Shown: piece after piece, positions 23,754 to 29,192 of the stretch
Position numbering within the stretch: position 1 is the first letter of the stretch
Layout: each line of letters starts with the position of its first letter
Origin: a virus
Strand: one strand, 5' to 3'
Virus record (IMG/VR): IMGVR_UViG_3300046171_000016
Span: 1 to 29,192 of that record
Length of the DNA stretch: 29,192 nt
The notes under the pieces: model-generated
The model's database searches: none
What the model saw: the letters and a program-made list of their open reading frames with translations, nothing else
Told to the model about the DNA's origin: nothing
Program-made: the position numbers and the translations under genes

Positions 23754-23905
23754 TTGGTTTTACAACAACAGCTACTATTAGTGAACTTATAGACAAAAGA
23801 CCTATGAGAAGAAGAAAGACTAGGACAAAGAAGAACAAGATGCCCTTTACAGGGCGATTAAGGGCGGTACAGAAACTTTTGCCCACTAGAAGGCTAAAGT
23901 ACTAG
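23750..23905 (+). CDS. Tiny Arg/Lys-rich protein (51 aa)
   Basis: ATG 23750 to TAG 23905, starting MIGFTTTATISELIDKRPMR and ending in basic RRLKY. Overlaps the upstream gene by 4 bases, a sign of coupled translation. It is the last + strand gene before the convergent nuclease gene. Basic middle (RRRKTRTKKNK) suggests nucleic acid binding; no family recognised. Confidence 0.55.
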   Translation: MIGFTTTATISELIDKRPMRRRKTRTKKNKMPFTGRLRAVQKLLPTRRLKY

Positions 23906-23910
23906 GTGAT

Positions 23911-23940
23911 TTCCTCAACACCTCACAGGAATGTTTTTTT
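23911..23940 (+). terminator. Weak candidate terminator at convergent junction
   Basis: TTCCT (23911-23915) can pair with AGGAA (23927-23931) and is followed after two bases by seven T (23934-23940). Five base pairs and an 11-base loop make it weak, but it lies where late + strand transcripts should end, inside the 3' end of the minus-strand nuclease. Confidence 0.3.
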
Positions 23941-24292
23941 CAATGATTTCTTTGATCTGATCTAAACATTCAGTTAAACCCCCCTTGACTACAAAATGGG
24001 GTGTACCAAGTGCTTTAGATTGTACCGCCCACAATTTTTGATTATCGGATAATCTTCCCTTTTTTGTTTTGAGTTCGATATATAAAACCCTACCTTGTGG
24101 ATATTCAACAATTATATCTGGACAACCAGACCGCAAACCCATTTTTTTCATTTTAGCATGATAAGATATAGACCTTTTACCCTCATTAGGTACATGGAAA
24201 TGTCGGAAATAATGAGTATTAGCCAGATAGTTTAGTAGCTGATTACAGGCTATTTGAATGTCTGATTCTTTGGTCATAGGGGATAAACTCAT
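23915..24292 (-). CDS. VRR-NUC domain nuclease (125 aa)
   Basis: A small PD-(D/E)xK nuclease of the VRR-NUC type. Motifs: HVPNEGKR (~33-40), SGCPDIIV with D59, YIELKTKKGRLSDNQ with E73-x-K75 and Q85. Relatives act as Holliday-junction or structure-specific nucleases, so DNA processing during replication or packaging is likely. It is the only minus-strand gene, ending 9 bases from the last late gene. GGGGG lies about 13 bases before ATG (minus), so the inner ATG for MTKESDIQ is an alternative start. Confidence 0.9.
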   Translation of the reverse strand: MSLSPMTKESDIQIACNQLLNYLANTHYFRHFHVPNEGKRSISYHAKMKKMGLRSGCPDIIVEYPQGRVLYIELKTKKGRLSDNQKLWAVQSKALGTPHFVVKGGLTECLDQIKEIIEKNIPVRC

Positions 24293-24324
24293 GTCTAGTT
24301 GATTTACCCCCTATGTATACATGA

Positions 24325-24334
24325 TTGGAGATCA
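24325..24334 (+). other. Orphan TTGGAGATCA motif
   Basis: An exact copy of the early ribosome-binding motif, here not directly before a gene. It lies inside ATGATTGGAGATCAT, whose ends are inverted repeats. An 11-residue open frame (MIGDHSIISFP) starts at 24321. It may be a leader peptide, a relic, or a protein-binding site. Confidence 0.35.
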
Positions 24335-24435
24335 TAGTATAATATCGTTCCCTTGAAAAGAACCCTTATAAACTACCAAATAAAACCATATAAAACAATA
24401 GTTTGAAAAAAAAATAAAAAAATGTATTTTATCGC

Positions 24436-24469
24436 TTGACTATAAAAAACCTAGATGGTAACTTAGGTT
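24436..24469 (+). promoter_or_regulatory. Early promoter with overlapping operator-like inverted repeat
   Basis: A -35 like TTGACT (24436-24441) is 17 bases from a TAACTT (24459-24464) that can serve as -10. AACCTA (24448-24453) and TAGGTT (24464-24469) form an inverted repeat with a 10-base spacer that overlaps the spacer and -10. The AT-rich stretch and the TAA repeats follow, and the first early gene starts at 24506. A regulator would be needed to use such an operator; the winged-helix gene at 27502 is one candidate. Confidence 0.55.
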
Positions 24470-24475
24470 ATTAAG

Positions 24476-24493
24476 TTAATAATAATAATAATA
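24476..24493 (+). repeat. TAA triplet repeat in early leader
   Basis: A run of TAA/AAT triplets directly before TTGGAGATCA. The same arrangement stands at 25019-25031 before the next gene, and a similar run without the ribosome motif is at 1491-1502. Confidence 0.6.
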
Positions 24494-24505
24494 TTGGAGA
24501 TCAAA

Positions 24506-25003
24506 GTGAATACATACAAAGAAATAATTAAAAACTTAGAAGAAGCCTTTACCAAATTTGATGCTTTATACACAGAAAAACAAGTTACTTTCTACCAAGA
24601 AAAGCAAGAAGCAATTAGTGAATGGTGGAAAAACCCAAAAAGACTTGAGGGTTCTTTAAACAGATTTCATAGAATTGATTGGGAAGATTTGCACAGAGTA
24701 GCGGGTGGTAAAACATTAGCGGAAAAGCTAAAAGGTATTAACTCAAATATAGCCAAAGACAAAGCTATTAAAGATGCCAAAGCAGTTATCAAAGCAAGAA
24801 ATGCTAAGATGGCTCAAAAGCTAGAAGATGCGGGAATTTCTAAAGTTCTCAAATCTAACCTAGAATTAAATTCAGATGGTTTTCATGGGTACTACAATGT
24901 TGAAACAGATAATGGTAGCAAAACTATTAGAATTGAAACTATCATAGCGGGTGGTTACAATATTCAAAGAATACATTATAGAACACTTGTGAAGGTAGCT
25001 TAA
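24506..25003 (+). CDS. First early gene, hypothetical (165 aa)
   Basis: Not recognised. GTG 24506 is the likely start: the motif TTGGAGATCA (24494-24503) gives GGAG 6 bases upstream, whereas reading from TTG 24494 would translate the ribosome site. The product is Lys/Glu-rich, helical in the first two thirds (NTYKEIIKNLEEAFTKFDAL ... AKDKAIKDAKAVIKARNAKM) with a beta-rich end (GFHGYYNVETDNGSKTIRIE). It is first behind the promoter and has its own terminator, so it should be strongly expressed right after infection; host take-over is a possible role. Confidence 0.72.
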   Translation: MNTYKEIIKNLEEAFTKFDALYTEKQVTFYQEKQEAISEWWKNPKRLEGSLNRFHRIDWEDLHRVAGGKTLAEKLKGINSNIAKDKAIKDAKAVIKARNAKMAQKLEDAGISKVLKSNLELNSDGFHGYYNVETDNGSKTIRIETIIAGGYNIQRIHYRTLVKVA

Positions 25004-25020
25004 CGGCTACCTTTTTTTTT
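24993..25020 (+). terminator. Rho-independent terminator after first early gene
   Basis: AGGTAGC (24993-24999), loop TTAACG, GCTACCT (25006-25012) and a run of T up to 25020. The stop codon of the preceding gene lies in the loop (25001-25003). Translating ribosomes would cover the stem, so its use may depend on how well the gene is translated. Confidence 0.9.
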
Positions 25021-25043
25021 AATAATAATAATTGGAGATCAAT

Positions 25044-25235
25044 ATGAAAAATTTAACTAACACTAAAAAAAATATAGATATGCACTACAAAATTTCAGAC
25101 ATTGAAAAAATAATTTATGATCTGGATTATCCGCTTCTTAAAAACTTTGAATTAGACAACGAACTAAAAGCTATTGGTGTTGCTTGTCATAAGATCAAAA
25201 AGATGATCGAAACCAACAATGTTTCACATAAATAG
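25044..25235 (+). CDS. Small hypothetical protein (63 aa)
   Basis: Not recognised. Start ATG 25044 after TAA repeats and TTGGAGATCA (25032-25041). Product MKNLTNTKKNIDMHYKISDI, then a helical part with LDNELKAIGVACHKIKKMIE. It comes right after the terminator, so either read-through or a promoter within the AT-rich gap drives it. Confidence 0.6.
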   Translation: MKNLTNTKKNIDMHYKISDIEKIIYDLDYPLLKNFELDNELKAIGVACHKIKKMIETNNVSHK

Positions 25236-25246
25236 GGGGTAAACTA

Positions 25247-25555
25247 ATGATAGATAAACCTACAAGAATTGGAAATTTGGAACTCTACAATGCTAGGGTT
25301 CTGAATGTTGGTGTAGCTAAATATTATGGGGTTCTAAAAGAATATAATCAAATATTAGAAGCTACAAGGGAATTGAATAAAAAAGAGTTAGAAAAGAATG
25401 GAGAAAAAGCAGAACTAAATCTTTATTATTCAGTAAGATATAATCTTAATTTACTGGTTTTTGAAAAAATATGTGAAAGTAAATCTAAAAAAGAAATTCT
25501 AAATATTTTGAAATCACAGACAAAAGAAATAAAAAAATTAAAAGGGGAAAAATAA
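25247..25555 (+). CDS. Hypothetical helical protein (102 aa)
   Basis: Not recognised. A strong ribosome site (AGGGGGT) precedes ATG 25247. The sequence is Lys/Glu/Asn/Leu-rich: ARVLNVGVAKYYGVLKEYNQ, NLYYSVRYNLNLLVFEKI and a charged C-terminal helix. The stop overlaps the next ATG (TAATG). No domain visible. Confidence 0.6.
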   Translation: MIDKPTRIGNLELYNARVLNVGVAKYYGVLKEYNQILEATRELNKKELEKNGEKAELNLYYSVRYNLNLLVFEKICESKSKKEILNILKSQTKEIKKLKGEK

Positions 25556-25749
25556 TGAAAAGAACTTGGAAAATATCTTGGTTTGTCTGGAATAATGGCA
25601 AAGGTGTAAAAACAAAAAGTGTTTTGAAAACTGTTGATACTAATGACTATCCAGATCGAGAGTGTGAAAAGTATGAACTAAAAGACCAAGCATATATAGA
25701 TCACGATTTAAGCCAAGACAAAATTGTAATGATTAAAGAGGTGATATAA
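25555..25749 (+). CDS. Hypothetical protein (64 aa)
   Basis: Not recognised. It starts MKRTWKISWFVWNNGKGVKT, a probable beta start, and is acidic at the end (YIDHDLSQDKIVMIKEVI). It overlaps the previous and next genes by one base each, which argues for coupled translation in this early cluster. Confidence 0.55.
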   Translation: MKRTWKISWFVWNNGKGVKTKSVLKTVDTNDYPDRECEKYELKDQAYIDHDLSQDKIVMIKEVI

Positions 25750-25841
25750 TGGTTAATTTTCTAAAAAACTATGGTGTTTATCTTTTAGAATTTATGGTTT
25801 TTGGAACTATAGGTTTTTGTCTAATAATGTTTTTTTTATAG
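25749..25841 (+). CDS. Very small single-pass membrane protein (30 aa)
   Basis: ATG 25749 to TAG 25841: MVNFLKNYGVYLLEFMVFG and then a hydrophobic helix to the end (TIGFCLIMFFL). The ATG overlaps the preceding stop (TAATG). Such tiny early membrane peptides of phages sometimes alter host transport or block superinfection; here the role is unknown. Confidence 0.5.
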   Translation: MVNFLKNYGVYLLEFMVFGTIGFCLIMFFL

Positions 25842-25892
25842 ATTTAACCAATAAAATAATATAGGTTAATAAATGATTTGGAGATCAAAAAA

Positions 25893-26198
25893 ATGTATAA
25901 AACAATTTCAATAATTTTCATTCTAGTATCTATTGGGGGGTGTTCTACAATGCCGATAGTAGATAGTAGGGGAAAATCATCTGCTAATATCAAAGGCGAT
26001 ATGAACAGATTCCATGATGATTATTATACTTGTAAAAGCCTAGTTGAAGATCAAACTAATACTGGTTGGGAAATAGGCAAGAACATCTATAATAATCTAA
26101 GGTGGAAAGTCTTATGGCTAAGTCCTAAACTAAATACCAGAAAAGATTTTATTAATAGGTGTTTAGAGGGTCGAGGTTACAACGTAATAAATAAATAA
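25893..26198 (+). CDS. Lipoprotein (101 aa)
   Basis: ATG 25893, after TTGGAGATCA (25878-25887). The N-terminal signal MYKTISIIFILVSIGGC ends with a lipobox (I-G-G-C17), so the mature protein should be lipidated at C17. The rest (STMPIVDSRGKSSANIKGD ... DYYTCKSLVEDQTN ... RCLEGRGYNVINK) is periplasmic; two further Cys may form a disulfide. Not a known Rz1. Early position away from the lysis genes suggests a function in the infected cell such as superinfection exclusion, or virion-receptor blocking; this is inference. Confidence 0.75.
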   Translation: MYKTISIIFILVSIGGCSTMPIVDSRGKSSANIKGDMNRFHDDYYTCKSLVEDQTNTGWEIGKNIYNNLRWKVLWLSPKLNTRKDFINRCLEGRGYNVINK

Positions 26199-26209
26199 TA
26201 GAGGATAAT

Positions 26210-26683
26210 ATGGCTAATATAATAGATAAAATATACGATAATACTAAAGATGGTGTACCAAACTATTCAATAGATTTAATTGATGGAACTAGATTATATT
26301 ACAGGGGTGTTAATATGAACCCCTTACCTACTTCTGGTGATGCAATTAATTATACTGTAGTAAATACCAAAACATCAGCTAATGGCAATCAGTACACAAA
26401 TATTAAAGATGTATCGGTAGCTTATAATCCAGATGGGCAAAATGATGCACCAACTAATTCCCCACAATCTTTAGGTAATGTTGTTCATAATATTGCACCA
26501 ACACCACCACCACAAAATAATTTTAATAATGGCATGAGCAAAAGCGATACCCAAAGACTAGATATTTTTGTTACAGGGGTTGTTGGTAGGTCAATGGGTT
26601 CTGGACATTTTGCGGTACAAGATATTGGCGAACTTACAACTAATGCGGTAAAGGCATTTAATGAAAACCTCAAAAAATTATAA
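26210..26683 (+). CDS. Possible OB-fold / ssDNA-binding type protein (157 aa)
   Basis: The N-terminal half is beta-rich (PNYSIDLIDGTRLYYRGVN ... AINYTVVNTKTSANGNQYT), which fits an OB fold; a flexible Asn/Pro-rich linker (APTPPPQNNFNNG) follows. The C-terminal block RLDIFVTGVVGRSMGSGHF with FNENLKKL recurs in phage proteins near recombination genes. A single-strand DNA-binding or annealing-partner role is a guess. RBS AGAGGATAAT. It overlaps the HNH gene by 23 bases. Confidence 0.6.
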   Translation: MANIIDKIYDNTKDGVPNYSIDLIDGTRLYYRGVNMNPLPTSGDAINYTVVNTKTSANGNQYTNIKDVSVAYNPDGQNDAPTNSPQSLGNVVHNIAPTPPPQNNFNNGMSKSDTQRLDIFVTGVVGRSMGSGHFAVQDIGELTTNAVKAFNENLKKL

Positions 26684-26963
26684 AAAACTATTTTCCGACT
26701 TTTGGGGGTATCATTCAGATGATATTCCTATCTGTTGGGGGTGCTTTAGGCAACAAGCGGTAGATATACACCATCTAGAAAGTAAAGGCATGGGTGGGGT
26801 TAAAAACAACCGCTTGAATAGGATTGATAATTTATTTCCAGTTTGTAGGTCTTGCCACGATTTAGCACACAAAGACAAATCTATAAATGAACAATGGAAG
26901 CTAATATTAAATAGAAAAATTTCAGAAAAAGAGTGGGAAAATTTATACAATGATAAAAAATGA
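26661..26963 (+). CDS. HNH-type nuclease (100 aa)
   Basis: A small HNH-like endonuclease: C25-W-G-C28 and C62-R-S-C65 bind zinc, and the core is D35-I-H37-H38 ... GMGGVKNN (N49, N50) ... F-P-V-CRSCHDLAH (H66, H70). Such proteins in phage early regions act in DNA recombination or packaging. ATG 26661 has AAAGG 6 bases upstream and lies within the end of the preceding gene in a different frame (23-base overlap). The stop region overlaps the next gene. Confidence 0.82.
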   Translation: MKTSKNYKKLFSDFWGYHSDDIPICWGCFRQQAVDIHHLESKGMGGVKNNRLNRIDNLFPVCRSCHDLAHKDKSINEQWKLILNRKISEKEWENLYNDKK

Positions 26964-27141
26964 AATGTCTTTAAAAAAGTTTGTTATCCATTGTAAGGAA
27001 ACAAAATATTATAACGTAAATATATCAGCTAAAGATTATGAAGATGCTGAAAAAAGATGGAAAAATATCGCAAAGAAAAGGGATTATATAACCCTACACA
27101 ATGAACTAGAAGTTATAAGCATAAGTGATGAAAATGAGTGA
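26950..27141 (+). CDS. Small hypothetical protein (63 aa)
   Basis: Not recognised. It starts MIKNEMSLKKFVIHCKETKY and has ISAKDYEDAEKRWKNIAKKR, a short beta-helix pattern, with an acidic end. Overlaps the upstream HNH gene by 14 bases and the downstream gene by about 8-17 bases, depending on its start. Likely expressed as part of the early operon. Confidence 0.55.
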   Translation: MIKNEMSLKKFVIHCKETKYYNVNISAKDYEDAEKRWKNIAKKRDYITLHNELEVISISDENE

Positions 27142-27490
27142 TATTTATTTAATAGAATTTGAGCCTAACAAGCTATCGTACCAACAAGAAGAATTAGGTA
27201 TTACATTTGCTGATCTAGATACTGCTGTTGAATTAATGAAAAAAGAAGAAAAAATGATTGTTGCAGAATTAACAGTTTATTATACTAGAAAAGGTGGATA
27301 TAAAAATATAACCGAATTAAATGGTTTAATTTATTCGGACACAAAGTTTAAGGATTATTTTGATAGATACGAAATGACCTTAAAAAAGAGGAATCAATCT
27401 AAAATTAGATTTGAATCCTTCAAAGCCTTTCGTGATGACCTAAGAACTAAGGTGGTCAATGAAAGGGAAATGGCAAAACATAATTTATAG
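27134..27490 (+). CDS. Hypothetical protein (118 aa)
   Basis: Not recognised. I take ATG 27134 (MSDIYLIEFEPNKLSYQQEE); GTG 27125 and ATG 27128 are in the same frame and cannot be excluded. The sequence is mixed alpha/beta with a charged C-terminal helix (KIRFESFKAFRDDLRTKVVN). It precedes a winged-helix gene by 11 bases (AGAAAGGA as the latter's ribosome site). Confidence 0.6.
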   Translation: MSDIYLIEFEPNKLSYQQEELGITFADLDTAVELMKKEEKMIVAELTVYYTRKGGYKNITELNGLIYSDTKFKDYFDRYEMTLKKRNQSKIRFESFKAFRDDLRTKVVNEREMAKHNL

Positions 27491-27501
27491 AAAGGATTAT
27501 C

Positions 27502-27726
27502 ATGTCAGACACACAAGAACTACAAATACTAAATCATCTTAAAAAACATAAATATATCACTTCATGGGAAGCTATACAGGAATATAGAATAACCAGATTA
27601 AGTGCTAGGATTTATCAATTAAGAGAAAAAGGTCATAATATAATAACAAATCATATTACTGAAAATGGCAAAACTTTCGCTGAATACAATCTAATTAATA
27701 CCGCATTGTTAAGGGAGAAAGATTAA
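27502..27726 (+). CDS. Winged helix-turn-helix protein (74 aa)
   Basis: A small DNA-binding domain. The pattern QILNHLKKHKYITSWEAIQE then YRITRLSARIYQLREKGHNI matches phage helix-turn-helix proteins of the HTH_39 type (helices, then the recognition helix RLSARIYQLR and a wing). It could bind the operator-like repeat at 24448-24469 or the origin. No partner domain is fused. The stop overlaps the next start (TAATG). Confidence 0.82.
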   Translation: MSDTQELQILNHLKKHKYITSWEAIQEYRITRLSARIYQLREKGHNIITNHITENGKTFAEYNLINTALLREKD

Positions 27727-27971
27727 TGTCAGATAAGTATAATCTTGAAGAAGAACTAAGCCAAATAGAAGCAGATCAAGATAATGAAAAACAATCTGCA
27801 ATTACTAAACATTTAAATGATATTTGCGTTATGGACAAACTTGTATATGCCATTGATGAATATATTATAAAATTTGGTAGAACCAGTAATGTTCACGATC
27901 AAGCATTTGATTTAAAACAACAAATTCTTATCAATAAAAAACACCTTAAAGAATGGGTGGATAAGATATGA
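27726..27971 (+). CDS. Hypothetical acidic helical protein (81 aa)
   Basis: Not recognised. Helical and charged throughout (LEEELSQIEADQDNEKQSAI ... DKLVYAIDEYIIKFGRTSN ... LKQQILINKKHLKEWVDKI). It sits between the winged-helix gene and the RecB-like nuclease and overlaps both, so it may be a small partner of one of them. Confidence 0.55.
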   Translation: MSDKYNLEEELSQIEADQDNEKQSAITKHLNDICVMDKLVYAIDEYIIKFGRTSNVHDQAFDLKQQILINKKHLKEWVDKI

Positions 27972-28759
27972 TAGAGCATTTTAAAAAGTTTGATGATTAT
28001 GGAAAGGGTTTACTTCCATTGTCATTTAGTCATTTAAATGAGTTTGCTTTTTATCGTGAAAGATGGGCATTAAGGCGAATATTTGGTTATGAGTTTCCAA
28101 CATCTGCACCCGCTATTAGAGGTCAAGTTGTTGAATCTGGTATCAATATGTTTCTTAATGGCATACCTATTAAAGAAGCTAGTGAAAAAATGATAGCTGA
28201 ATATGATGCTAATTGTTTAGAAATAACAGACCCTAAAGTAGATGATGAAAGAAATAATCTTGTACCATTGTTAGAATTAGGTACTAAAACATTTCAAGAA
28301 TATGCTTACAGGTGGACATTATTGAACTATCAAAAAAAGGTAGAAGTTGAAATAAATGGTATTCCATTCATAGGTTATACTGATTTTCATTTTGAGGATA
28401 AAAATACCAAAGAAGATTTTTTTATTGATTTGAAAACATCTAAACTTTTACCGCAAAAGATAAGTATTTCCCATGCTATGCAACAGGCTATTTATCAAAA
28501 GGCAACAAATGCCAAGCAAATATTATGGTATCTCAAAAACCCTACAAAGACTAAAGATGCTGAATATATTGCTATGACATTAGACGATTATTCTGAACCT
28601 TACAAAATATGTCAGCATATTGTTAATGTTATGGGTAATTACTTAAAGACTGTAAATTCACCAGATGACGTTAAAAACTCTTTGATACCTAATCCAGATA
28701 ATTGGATATGGAAAGAACAAACAGTTTTAAATGCCAGAAAAGAGGTCTGGGGATATTAA
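27968..28759 (+). CDS. PD-(D/E)XK nuclease, RecB/Cas4-like (263 aa)
   Basis: An exonuclease of the PDDEXK_1 group. Motif I region: PLSFSHLNEFAFYRERWALR (~17-36) and APAIRGQVVESG (R51, E56). Core: GYTDFHF (D139) and FFIDLKTSK (D154-x-K156), then the QxxxY-like helix MQQAIYQKA (Q172-Y176). Relatives act in phage recombination and DNA end processing, often beside a replication loader as here. Full length for the stand-alone family. It overlaps the previous gene by 4 bases (ATGA) and is followed by a hairpin. Confidence 0.88.
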   Translation: MIEHFKKFDDYGKGLLPLSFSHLNEFAFYRERWALRRIFGYEFPTSAPAIRGQVVESGINMFLNGIPIKEASEKMIAEYDANCLEITDPKVDDERNNLVPLLELGTKTFQEYAYRWTLLNYQKKVEVEINGIPFIGYTDFHFEDKNTKEDFFIDLKTSKLLPQKISISHAMQQAIYQKATNAKQILWYLKNPTKTKDAEYIAMTLDDYSEPYKICQHIVNVMGNYLKTVNSPDDVKNSLIPNPDNWIWKEQTVLNARKEVWGY

Positions 28760-28765
28760 CCAAAA

Positions 28766-28795
28766 AACCCCTTTAGGTTTTCGTTTAGAGGGGTT
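28766..28795 (-). terminator. Hairpin after nuclease gene; terminator in minus orientation
   Basis: AACCCCTTTAGG (28766-28777) pairs with TTTAGAGGGGTT (28784-28795) with three G-U pairs and a six-base loop. On the minus strand it is followed by a run of six T (28762-28767), as a real terminator; on the + strand there is hardly any T run. It may stop antisense transcripts, or the + strand hairpin may only protect or slow RNA. Confidence 0.5.
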
Positions 28796-28823
28796 ACACT
28801 AAATTAAATGATTGGAGATTTTA

Positions 28824-29192
28824 ATGGAAATAATACACGAAGATTCAAAACCTAAAGAAAAGCTAAAAGCATGGTATTTATTCACAGATTCCTTTATTTC
28901 GGGGACAAGCCATTTAACTAACTTAGAATGTGGCATATACATTAGATTATTATGTTGGAATTGGAATAAAAGCTGTAAAGGTATCCCAAGCGATAATATA
29001 ACTTACTACAGGATAGCTAGTTGCCATACTCATAATGAAAAAGTTGCTTGTGATGCAATATTAAAAGAGTTTTTTGTTTTAATGGATAATAATATTTATC
29101 AGAATGAAAAACAGTTACAAGAGTATCTTTTTATTACAAATAGAATGGTAGCTAGTAGAAAAAATGGTAGATTAGGTGGTAGACCAAAAAAA
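28824..29192 (+). CDS. DUF1376-type replication protein, N-terminal part (runs off window end)
   Basis: It starts at ATG 28824 after TTGGAGATT (28812-28820). The 123 residues in the window match DUF1376: KAWYLFTDSFISGTSHLTNL, ECGIYIRLLCWNW, KGIPSDNITYYRIASC, then an ILKEFFVLMDNNIYQNE strand pair and the usual SRKNGRLGGRPKK end of the domain. The last codon ends exactly at base 29192, so the frame continues at base 1 (1-513) on a circular map. DUF1376 proteins in phages and prophages act in replication initiation, probably as helicase loader or origin-binding protein. Confidence 0.88.
   Translation, partial: MEIIHEDSKPKEKLKAWYLFTDSFISGTSHLTNLECGIYIRLLCWNWNKSCKGIPSDNITYYRIASCHTHNEKVACDAILKEFFVLMDNNIYQNEKQLQEYLFITNRMVASRKNGRLGGRPKK

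Noticed and set aside
23941-24292. VRR-NUC as a host-derived toxin or restriction enzyme
   Set aside because: The small stand-alone VRR-NUC form is common in phages for DNA processing, and there is no partner methylase.
24338-24343. TATAAT as a promoter -10
   Set aside because: No acceptable -35 is found 16-18 bases away on either strand.
24476-25031. CRISPR array from the repeated TAA runs and TTGGAGATCA
   Set aside because: Repeats are too short, irregularly spaced over kilobases and placed before genes.
1-29192. Temperate lifestyle genes (integrase, CI-like repressor, attachment site) or a diversity-generating retroelement
   Set aside because: No recombinase, repressor or reverse transcriptase motif was found in any frame; the winged-helix gene alone is not enough.

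Overview
The window looks like a complete or nearly complete genome of an AT-rich tailed phage (Caudoviricetes, siphovirus type). The gene order is terminase, portal, MuF head protein, scaffold, capsid, head-tail connectors, tail terminator, tail tube, frameshifted tail chaperone, tape measure, tail tip and fibre, followed by a lysis group. The two ends of the window join in frame inside one gene. A DUF1376-type replication protein starts at 28824, is still open at base 29192, and continues in the frame that is open from base 1 to 513. The molecule is therefore probably circular or circularly permuted, and the window ends are an arbitrary cut. The composition, the many tiny lysine-rich proteins and the gene families resemble uncultured marine phages of AT-rich alphaproteobacteria (SAR11-like hosts are one possibility). 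The host is inferred, not shown.

Layout on the + strand: (1) 1-1421, the end of the replication/early module (C-terminal half of the DUF1376 protein and four small unknown genes). (2) 1422-1567, a non-coding stretch before the late genes. (3) 1568-8946, packaging and head: TerS, TerL, a portal broken by a +1 frame shift, a cluster of small basic proteins, a MuF head protein fused to an HExxH zinc-peptidase-like domain, scaffold and major capsid protein; a strong terminator follows the capsid gene. (4) 8994-20426, connectors and tail, including a clear -1 frameshift site in the tail chaperone pair (A AAA AAC at 11549), a 689-residue tape measure, a GNAT-like gene inside the tail-tip cluster, a 990-residue hub and a fibre with an S74 self-cleaving chaperone. 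(5) 20426-22558, membrane proteins and a T4-type lysozyme (lysis). (6) 22603-23905, a holin-like protein and very small basic or zinc-ribbon proteins. (7) 23915-24292, the only minus-strand gene, a VRR-NUC nuclease. (8) 24293-24505, a promoter/operator region, then 24506-29192, the early module: unknown small genes, a lipoprotein, an OB-fold-like candidate, HNH, winged-helix and RecB/Cas4-like nuclease genes, and the N-terminal half of the DUF1376 replication protein.

No DNA polymerase, primase, integrase, repressor, tRNA or CRISPR array was recognised. Replication presumably recruits the host replisome through the DUF1376 loader-like protein, with three nucleases (VRR-NUC, HNH, RecB-like) for recombination and DNA processing. 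Early genes share an unusually conserved ribosome-binding motif, TTGGAGATCA or close variants. Outside the fibre gene the genome almost always writes Ala-Gly as GCG-GGN and Pro-Ala as CCC-GCN, a sequence habit that sets the fibre apart as a probable acquisition.
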